Source: Acidiferrobacteraceae bacterium | GTDB taxonomy: Bacteria; Pseudomonadota; Gammaproteobacteria; Arenicellales; UBA868 | DNA: 5,991 bases | Assembly: GCA_002713825.1 (NCBI GenBank) | Contig: PAUU01000010.1 | Location: 54,629-60,619, forward strand | Direction of reading: 5' to 3' | Part shown: piece after piece, positions 1 to 5,223 of the stretch | Layout: each line of letters opens with the position of its first letter | How positions within the stretch are numbered: position 1 is the first letter of the stretch | Made by a program: the position numbers and the translations under genes | Notes under the pieces: generated by a model | Database searches by the model: none | What the model was told of the DNA's origin: nothing | Seen by the model: only the letters and a program-made list of their open reading frames with translations

Positions 1-216
1 TTGGTCATAAAGTTCAACTGGTTCACCGCGTCTTGCGGGCAGCCGCCCCAATACCCACTTGCTGGGGGCAGGTGTCTCCACCAGCACATACTTCCCGGGA
101 GTCTCCGCCCAGCGCATAACGCTAAGCACCCTCTGGAGGCCTGGGCTGTGTGGTCCATAGGGTCGCGCCTTGAACTCGTGGGCAAGATCGGTACGACTCG
201 GATCGATTTTCTTCAT
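1..216 (-). CDS. Conserved hypothetical protein, N-terminal part (gene runs off left edge)
   Basis: Reading the minus strand from an ATG at 216-214 gives 72 uninterrupted codons to the window edge, beginning MKKIDPSRTDLAHEFKARPY and continuing with GPHSPGLQRVL, a Trp-rich segment (MRWAETPGKYVLVET) and WVLGRLPARRGEPVELYDQ. The composition is that of a real soluble protein: charged, with a K-Y-V-L-V beta-strand-like stretch and no signal peptide or membrane segment. From memory it resembles a family of short proteobacterial hypothetical proteins with the same IDPxRTDxAHEF...PYGPHSPxLQ opening, but I cannot name a function. The C-terminus is missing. It is divergent from pcnB across a 177-base gap. 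No strong ribosome binding site precedes the ATG (an AGAG lies about 12 bases upstream). An in-frame TTG at 258-256 is possible but would add residues unlike the rest. The overlapping plus-strand frame 1-285 is judged a shadow of this gene. Confidence 0.75.
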   Translation of the reverse strand, partial: MKKIDPSRTDLAHEFKARPYGPHSPGLQRVLSVMRWAETPGKYVLVETPAPSKWVLGRLPARRGEPVELYDQ

Positions 217-258
217 TTCTACGCTCTGGGGGAGGTCGCTTTGGGAGGAGACTATCAA

Positions 259-283
259 AAACTGTTTATTGCGAAAACAGTTT
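259..283. repeat. AT-rich inverted repeat (operator or weak hairpin)
   Basis: AAACTGTTT at 259-267 and its perfect complement AAACAGTTT at 275-283 flank a 7-base spacer (ATTGCGA). Read on the minus strand the second arm is extended by more T residues, so it superficially resembles a terminator, but the stem is mostly A-T and it lies upstream of the minus-strand gene rather than after one. Its location about 43 bases before that gene's ATG and before the candidate pcnB promoter fits a transcription factor operator better. The regulator is unknown. Confidence 0.4.
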
Positions 284-333
284 GATGGGCACCTTAGCAG
301 ATCACGCCCGGTCTCCGACTAGCAATCGCAGGA

Positions 334-342
334 TGTTAGAAT
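334..342 (+). promoter_or_regulatory. Candidate extended -10 promoter for pcnB-folK
   Basis: TGTTAGAAT matches the extended -10 form TG-N-TATAAT with one mismatch in the hexamer (TAGAAT at 337-342). The corresponding -35 region near 314-319 (TCCGAC) is poor, which is tolerated by extended -10 promoters. Transcription would start near 349, leaving a leader of roughly 45 to 72 bases depending on which pcnB start is used. This is prediction by eye only. Confidence 0.4.
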
Positions 343-393
343 TCGACAAGTCAGTTCGCCCTCCGTTTAAGCCTGTCCAAGACGCGGTGTGGA

Positions 394-1782
394 GTGTTCG
401 GCGGGTGCCAGATTCCCCTGATTAAGAAACTTCTCAAGTCTTTTGCTGCGAAAGGTCGTCCCCAGCGGGCTGATCCGGTCGATCCACGTCTGCTCGGTCC
501 TGAAGTGCATGGATTGAGTCCGGTCCAAGTGAGTAAAGGCGCCAGGCAGGTTGTCAAATCCCTTGCCGATGCAGGGTATTGTGCCGATCTCGTCGGGGGT
601 TGTGTTCGAGACCTGTTCCTCGACAAGCGCCCTAAAGATTTCGATGTCGTGACCGACGCCTCGCCGGAAGAGGTGCGCCAGGTCTTCCCCCGGTCGCGGA
701 TAGTGGGCCGACGTTTTCGGATAGTTCACGTACGAGCAGGGCGGGAAGTGATAGAGGTGTCTACCTACCGGGCAGGCAATGAGGATGAGGCCGAAAGAGA
801 AGATTCCGCGAAGAACAAATTTGGGCGGATTCTTCGGGACAATGTCTTTGGCACCCGCGACCAGGACGTCCACCGGCGCGATTTCACCGTCAACGCGCTT
901 TATTACGACATCAACACCAACACGGTGGTTGACTATATGCGAGGACTCGACGATATCGAGGCGGGCAGGCTCCGATTTATTGGCGATCCTCTCACCCGAA
1001 TAAATGAGGATCCGGTCAGGATGCTTAGAGCAGTTCGGTTCAAGGCCAAGTTGGGTTTGTCATTGGACTCGGATCTGGAAGATCTGTGTCGAAATCATGC
1101 CCGACTGATCCGACATGTTCCGCCGGCGCGGCTTTTTGATGAGGTCTTGAAGCTCTTTCATAGCGGTCACGGCGTTGAAGCCTTCTGGCTGCTTCGTGAG
1201 TTCGGGCTCCTGGCGGAACTTTTTCCGGAGGCTGCCCGCTCTTATGGGGAAAAGGATTTAGACCCCAATACCGGAATTGTTCTGAAAGGTCTTCATAATA
1301 CCGATTTGCGGATCTCTCAACGTAAGCCTGTGATTGCAGCGTTCCTTTTTGCTTGCGTCTTTTGGCGAGCCGTGAGACTCCAGTGCGATCAGCAGGAGGA
1401 GAAACGAAGGAACCACCCGCAGATTCTGCAAAGGGCGGCCTTTGATGTCCTGGGCCGGGAGACTCAGCGGGTCATGATTCCAAGAAGGGTGAGCACGGTG
1501 GTCGTCGAGATCTGGGATATGCAGAGCCGGCTTGAAACACGACGCCCCCGGATGATTGAGAAATTGCTGGAGCATCGCAGATTCCGCGCCGCTTACGACT
1601 TTCTGTTGTTGCGCTCGGAGTCGGGTGAGCTTGACCCACGACTGGCTACGTGGTGGACCGATATTCAGGAGTGCGATCAGCCGAGTCGCCAAAAAATGAT
1701 CAAGGAACTGGGCAGTAGCGGGTCCCCAAGAAAGCGTCGTAAACGCCCAAGACGCTCCAAAAGCCCGAACGGAAATGTCTGA
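394..1782 (+). CDS. pcnB: Poly(A) polymerase I
   Basis: PcnB adds 3' poly(A) tails to RNAs, marking them for exonucleolytic decay. Numbering from GTG 394 (462 aa), the nucleotidyltransferase domain contains LVGGCVRD (66-73), the metal-binding pair D82 and D84 in KDFDVVTD, and the third carboxylate D163 in RRDFTVNALYYD. IVGRRFRIVHV (103-113) is the signature that separates bacterial poly(A) polymerases from the closely related CCA-adding enzymes. EDPVRMLRAVRFKAKLG (205-221) and the following helical region form the neck and body, with HNTDLRISQRKPVIAAFLFA and KLLEHRRFRAAYDFLLLRSE conserved as in E. coli. The C-terminus is a basic tail (PRKRRKRPRRSKS), probably RNA-binding. Start choice is uncertain: GTG 394 is the only canonical start after the in-frame stop at 337-339, and no good ribosome binding site precedes it. 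ATT 421 would give (M)KKLLKSF, much closer to the N-termini of relatives. The gene overlaps folK by one base. Confidence 0.95.
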   Translation: MFGGCQIPLIKKLLKSFAAKGRPQRADPVDPRLLGPEVHGLSPVQVSKGARQVVKSLADAGYCADLVGGCVRDLFLDKRPKDFDVVTDASPEEVRQVFPRSRIVGRRFRIVHVRAGREVIEVSTYRAGNEDEAEREDSAKNKFGRILRDNVFGTRDQDVHRRDFTVNALYYDINTNTVVDYMRGLDDIEAGRLRFIGDPLTRINEDPVRMLRAVRFKAKLGLSLDSDLEDLCRNHARLIRHVPPARLFDEVLKLFHSGHGVEAFWLLREFGLLAELFPEAARSYGEKDLDPNTGIVLKGLHNTDLRISQRKPVIAAFLFACVFWRAVRLQCDQQEEKRRNHPQILQRAAFDVLGRETQRVMIPRRVSTVVVEIWDMQSRLETRRPRMIEKLLEHRRFRAAYDFLLLRSESGELDPRLATWWTDIQECDQPSRQKMIKELGSSGSPRKRRKRPRRSKSPNGNV

Positions 1783-2300
1783 TGAGCGCGCCTGCCGAAA
1801 CCGTCCTGGCGTGGATCGGCTTGGGCGGCAATCTCGGAGAGCCTCGATCAGCGATCTCCCGTGCGCTCGCTCAGTTGAATGAGGACCGTGGGAACGATGT
1901 CGAAGCTGTTTCCGCTTTTTACCGTACGGCGCCCATCGGCATCACCGACCAGCCCGAGTTCATTAACTCAGTGGCGAGGGTTCGTACGACTGATGCACCG
2001 CAAGGGCTTCTTGAAAAGCTTCTGAATATTGAAGCTCGCCTCGGCCGCGTAAGGACGGAGCAGCAATTCGGGCCTCGTGTGATCGACCTGGATCTTTTGC
2101 TTTATGACCATATTCAAATGGATACCCCGTACCTGACCTTACCGCATCCGAGGATGCATCTTCGGCGGTTCGTTTTGGAACCGCTGTTCGAGTTGGAAGG
2201 AGATTTGAAGCTGCCGGGAGGTCGTGAGCTCTCTTACTACCTGACGCAGACACGCGATCAGTCAGCAGCTCTCGATGAGTCTGTCAAAGTCACAGATTAG
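1782..2300 (+). CDS. folK: 2-amino-4-hydroxy-6-hydroxymethyldihydropteridine pyrophosphokinase
   Basis: HPPK transfers pyrophosphate from ATP to 6-hydroxymethyl-7,8-dihydropterin, the step that prepares the pterin for dihydropteroate synthase in cytosolic folate synthesis. The 172-residue protein has the usual length. It opens with WIGLGGNLGEP (11-21), followed by SAFYRTAPIG (44-53) and QPEFINSVARV (57-67), which contribute to pterin binding. The family signature FGPRVIDLDLLLYD (96-109) carries the two magnesium-binding aspartates D102 and D104, and PHPRMHLRRFVLEPL (121-135) is the conserved nucleotide-binding loop region. The ATG is embedded in the pcnB stop (TGATG), with GGAAA at 1771-1775 as a plausible ribosome binding site six bases upstream, so translation is probably coupled to pcnB. 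The pcnB-folK pair is common in proteobacteria, but here panB and panC, which often follow in gammaproteobacteria, are absent. Confidence 0.96.
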   Translation: MSAPAETVLAWIGLGGNLGEPRSAISRALAQLNEDRGNDVEAVSAFYRTAPIGITDQPEFINSVARVRTTDAPQGLLEKLLNIEARLGRVRTEQQFGPRVIDLDLLLYDHIQMDTPYLTLPHPRMHLRRFVLEPLFELEGDLKLPGGRELSYYLTQTRDQSAALDESVKVTD

Positions 2301-2313
2301 ATGCGGGTAGCCG

Positions 2314-2342
2314 TTCAGGAAACCTCAGGTATCGGGTAAAAT
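2314..2342 (+). promoter_or_regulatory. Candidate sigma-70 promoter for the trpS-scpAB-rluB cluster
   Basis: TTCAGG (2314-2319) and TAAAAT (2337-2342) are separated by 17 bases in the 117-base gap between folK and trpS. The -10 box is close to TATAAT; the -35 box matches TTGACA at only three positions. Transcription would begin near 2349 and give a leader of about 70 bases. No rho-independent terminator is visible in the gap, so read-through from pcnB-folK is also possible. Confidence 0.4.
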
Positions 2343-2417
2343 TCCAGATATCATTTCTTACAAGTTGATTTTCCCCGAAACCCCGCTCTATGCCCTCAGT
2401 GTCTCCTGATTTCTCCG

Positions 2418-3632
2418 ATGTCCGCTGAGCACCGTCCCCGGCGGATCCTCTCTGGAATGCGGCCGACCGGCCGCCTTCATCTCGGGCATTATCATGGGGT
2501 ACTGAAGAACTGGGTCCGACTTCAAGAGGAGGCGGAGTGCTTTTTCTTCGTCGCCGACTGGCACGCTCTGACCACCCATTATGAAGAGCCAACGGCCATG
2601 GATGTCCATGTCTGGGATATGCTGGTCGATTGGATGGCTTCAGGTATCGATCCGGAAAAGGCCACACTTTTTATCCAGTCCAGGGTCCCCCAGCACGCTG
2701 AACTGCACTTGCTCCTTTCAATGATCACTCCGCTGGGATGGCTGCTTCGGGTGCCAAGTTTCAAGGATCAGCAGCAGAAGCTTAAGGATCGTGATCTTGC
2801 GACCTACGGTTTTCTTGGATATCCGTTACTGCAGAGTGCCGACATCCTGATGTACCGAGCGACTGGCGTCCCTGTTGGTGAGGATCAGGTGCCGCACGTG
2901 GAGCTGACCCGGGAAGTCGCCCGGAGGTTCAATCACGTGTTTGGACGCGACGCTGCTTTTGAGCAAAAAGCCAAAGAAGCGCTTTCACGGTTCGGAAAGA
3001 AGGCGGCTAAAGCGTACTCCAAGGCTCGGGCAGAGTGGCTTCAGGAGGGCAATTCTGAATCCCGCGAGGCGGCCCATGCGGCGATTGCTGGCTCGGCCAA
3101 TATCTCAAGCGAGGACCGGGAAAGGCTAAGCGGCTTCCTGGATGGAGGGGGCCGGGTCATTCTGCCTGAGCCCGAGGCGCTTCTGACGCCGGCGGCCAAG
3201 ATGCCTGGTTTGGACGGCCAGAAGATGTCTAAGTCTTACAACAACACAATTCAAATGCGTGACGATCCCGAGCGGGTAAGTGCGCGTTTAATGTCGATGC
3301 CAACAGACCCTGCCCGACAGCGACGCAATGATCCGGGAGATCCAGAAAAGTGTCCCGTTTGGGATCTACATCAGGTTTATACGGAAAGCGAGAAAAGGGC
3401 CGAATTGGCTGAGGGCTGCAAGAGTGCCGGAATTGGCTGCATCGACTGTAAAAAACCGCTCCTGGACGCCTTGCTGGAAGAGCAGGCGGTTTTGCGTGAC
3501 AGAGCAGCACCTTTCGAAAAGAATCCTGTGCGGGCGCGGGAGGTGGTTGAGGCGGGATGTGCCCGGGCGCGGGAAGTGGCTGAGGAGACGCTGGACGAGG
3601 TAAGAGCGGCGGTGGGAACTCTGTACACGTGA
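2418..3632 (+). CDS. trpS: Tryptophanyl-tRNA synthetase, long form with four-cysteine cluster motif
   Basis: This class I synthetase charges tRNA(Trp) in the cytosol. The 404-residue protein has the class I signature HLGH (21-24) within SGMRPTGRLHLGHYHGVLKNW, the VPVGEDQVPHVELTREVARRFN block (151-172) and the KMSKS loop (269-273). It is about 70 residues longer than the short E. coli/Bacillus form because of a charged helical insertion between RFNHVFGR and ILPEP (about 178-247); Pseudomonas-type TrpRS has a similar insertion. After KMSKS lie C312, C334, C341 and C344, spaced C-x21-C-x6-C-x2-C, nearly the pattern that binds a [4Fe-4S] cluster in Thermotoga maritima TrpRS. Cluster binding here is inferred. 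ATG 2418 is the first canonical start after the in-frame stop at 2337-2339. The 25 bases before it are pyrimidine-rich with no recognisable Shine-Dalgarno sequence. The stop overlaps the scpA start by four bases (GTGA). Confidence 0.97.
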   Translation: MSAEHRPRRILSGMRPTGRLHLGHYHGVLKNWVRLQEEAECFFFVADWHALTTHYEEPTAMDVHVWDMLVDWMASGIDPEKATLFIQSRVPQHAELHLLLSMITPLGWLLRVPSFKDQQQKLKDRDLATYGFLGYPLLQSADILMYRATGVPVGEDQVPHVELTREVARRFNHVFGRDAAFEQKAKEALSRFGKKAAKAYSKARAEWLQEGNSESREAAHAAIAGSANISSEDRERLSGFLDGGGRVILPEPEALLTPAAKMPGLDGQKMSKSYNNTIQMRDDPERVSARLMSMPTDPARQRRNDPGDPEKCPVWDLHQVYTESEKRAELAEGCKSAGIGCIDCKKPLLDALLEEQAVLRDRAAPFEKNPVRAREVVEAGCARAREVAEETLDEVRAAVGTLYT

Positions 3633-4447
3633 GTGATGACGCTATAACCCCGCGGGACCTAGCTAGCGCTGATGACGGCATTCGTGCTGTGGTAGCCGGA
3701 AAAACACTCGAGCAGTGGCCGGCAGATCTTTATATTCCTCCAGAAGCGCTCGAGGTGGTTCTAGAGAGCTTTGAAGGCCCGCTGGATCTTCTGCTCTATC
3801 TGATCCGAAAACAGAATATCGATATTCTGAATCTGCCTGTTGCCAATATAACCCGGCAGTACATGCAGTACATCGATCTGATGCAACGTATGCGACTAGA
3901 TCTCGCGGCCGATTATCTTGTAATGGCGACCATGCTCGCAGAGATCAAGTCACGCATGTTGTTGCCGCGCCCTGATCCCGAGGAGGAAGATGAAGAAGAT
4001 CCAAGAGCGGCCTTGATCAAGCGTCTTCAGGAGTACGAGCGGTTCAGGAATGCGGCGGAGACGCTCGACGACCGGCCTCGACTGGAGCGCGATCTCTATC
4101 TTGTCCATGCTCGGGTGGAAGACCCCGATCCCCCTAAAGCGGAGGCGAGGGTTGATCTTGATGATCTGGTTGCAGCAATGCGATCTGCAATGATGGCAGC
4201 GGCCAGGCGCCAGCATCTTCAGATGGTGCCTGAGACCTTCTCAGTGAGGGAGCGCATGACGCAGATCCTTGATCGGGTTCGTAGCGGAGAATATGTAGCG
4301 CTGGGAGATTTTTTTACAAGCGAAGAAGGGAGAAAAGGGTTGGTAGTGAGCTTTATTGCAATTCTGGAGTTGGTTAGGGATGGTATTTTGACTGCTGCAC
4401 AAAATGAGGCCTTTTCCCAGATTCATGTGAAGGCGAAATCTTCATGA
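3629..4447 (+). CDS. scpA: Segregation and condensation protein A (kleisin)
   Basis: ScpA is the kleisin subunit that bridges the head domains of the Smc dimer and binds ScpB, forming the condensin that organises and segregates the chromosome. The family core begins at LEVVLESFEGPLDLLLYLIR (41-60) and continues KQNIDILNLPVANITRQYMQYI, the N-terminal helical region that contacts the Smc neck. DYLVMATMLAEIKSRMLLPR (95-114) is followed by an acidic linker (PDPEEEDEEDP) and a helix with KRLQEYERFRNAAETL. The C-terminal winged-helix part is FSVRERMTQILDRV (204-217) through VVSFIAILELVRDGILTAAQNEAF. At 272 aa it has normal length, with a roughly 40-residue N-terminal extension ending LYIPPEA, typical of gammaproteobacterial forms. 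The GTG start overlaps the trpS stop; GGTGGGAA at 3611-3618 may serve as a ribosome binding site. The stop overlaps scpB by four bases. Confidence 0.95.
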   Translation: MSDDAITPRDLASADDGIRAVVAGKTLEQWPADLYIPPEALEVVLESFEGPLDLLLYLIRKQNIDILNLPVANITRQYMQYIDLMQRMRLDLAADYLVMATMLAEIKSRMLLPRPDPEEEDEEDPRAALIKRLQEYERFRNAAETLDDRPRLERDLYLVHARVEDPDPPKAEARVDLDDLVAAMRSAMMAAARRQHLQMVPETFSVRERMTQILDRVRSGEYVALGDFFTSEEGRKGLVVSFIAILELVRDGILTAAQNEAFSQIHVKAKSS

Positions 4448-5223
4448 GCAATTCGAAAGAGATCGAGAACGCCATCGAAGCCGCACTGTTTTCTTCCGAA
4501 AGGCCATTGGATGCCCGGGATCTGCAGACTCTGTTTGCCCAGAAAGTGGACAAAAAGGATATCCTGTCTGCGCTAGAGACTCTCCAATCACACTACGCTG
4601 ATCGCGGGGTTGAACTCGTCGAGGTCGCGGGGGGGTTTCGCTTCCAGACAAAGGTCGACCATGCTCCTGCACTGCGAGCCCTCCGTGAGAGTCGTCCGCC
4701 ACGATACTCCCGAGCTCTCTTGGAGACGCTCGCAATCATCGCGTACCGCCAACCCGTGACTCGCGGGGACATCGAAGATATTCGGGGGGTTACTGTGACT
4801 ACAGAAATCATGCGGGTTCTGTTGGATCGAGAATGGATCCGTCAGTCAGGTACCCGTGAGGTTCCGGGCCACCCAGCACTTTATGTCACAACTCCGGGTT
4901 TTCTCGAGTACTTTGGCCTGACATGTCTAAAGCAGTTGCCGGATCTGGAAGATGAGCGTCAGCTTGCGGATATTGCAAAGGAATTAGGCATAGAGATGCC
5001 AGAGTCGCTTGCATCGGGGCTGGTTCCTCCAGCGGAGGGTGAAAGCGTTGAGACCGAGACGTCGGACCCTGGCGAGAGTGAGCACGTTTCAGTCGCCGAA
5101 ACAGTCGAGCCGTCATCGACCGATGGATCTACCGAGAGCAATCCTGGGGGCGATGAGGCTGAAATCCAGGAGCCTGACGCTGACCTGGTCACCAAGGCTG
5201 CCGTGACCTCGGAATTTGACTGA
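4444..5223 (+). CDS. scpB: Segregation and condensation protein B
   Basis: ScpB dimerises and binds the central part of ScpA in the Smc condensin. The first 180 or so residues of this 259-aa protein form the expected pair of winged helices: IENAIEAALFSSERPLDARD near the N-terminus, GGFRFQTKVD (63-72), then the strongly conserved SRALLETLAIIAYRQPVTRG and DIEDIRGV (about 89-116), and the GHPALYVTTPGFLEYFGL block (about 141-158). Beyond about residue 185 the chain becomes a low-complexity acidic tail rich in E, S, D, T and P, probably disordered. The ATG overlaps the scpA stop (ATGA), with GAAGG at 4429-4433 ten bases upstream as the likely ribosome binding site. The last eight bases also encode the start of rluB. 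Its adjacency to scpA is itself strong support for the call. Confidence 0.95.
   Translation: MSNSKEIENAIEAALFSSERPLDARDLQTLFAQKVDKKDILSALETLQSHYADRGVELVEVAGGFRFQTKVDHAPALRALRESRPPRYSRALLETLAIIAYRQPVTRGDIEDIRGVTVTTEIMRVLLDREWIRQSGTREVPGHPALYVTTPGFLEYFGLTCLKQLPDLEDERQLADIAKELGIEMPESLASGLVPPAEGESVETETSDPGESEHVSVAETVEPSSTDGSTESNPGGDEAEIQEPDADLVTKAAVTSEFD

Noticed and set aside
259..283. LexA (SOS) box reading of the palindrome
   Set aside because: The CTG and CAG triplets are 13 bases apart, whereas the E. coli LexA box needs CTG-N10-CAG.
1..285. Plus-strand open frame of 94 codons
   Set aside because: It lies opposite the minus-strand gene at 1-216, has no family resemblance and an odd composition; the opposite strand gives a far more protein-like sequence.
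367..873. Long minus-strand open frame of 168 codons opposite pcnB
   Set aside because: It lies antisense to the conserved catalytic domain of PcnB and shows no recognisable motifs; such shadows are common in GC-rich genes.
2301..2339. Twelve-codon frame (MRVAVQETSGIG) directly after the folK stop
   Set aside because: It is too short to support, has no Trp codons that would suggest attenuation of trpS, and overlaps the candidate promoter.
5009..5221. Acidic tail of ScpB as a separate gene or a frameshifted fusion
   Set aside because: The frame is continuous from the ScpB core, and E/S/D-rich disordered tails are common in ScpB proteins.
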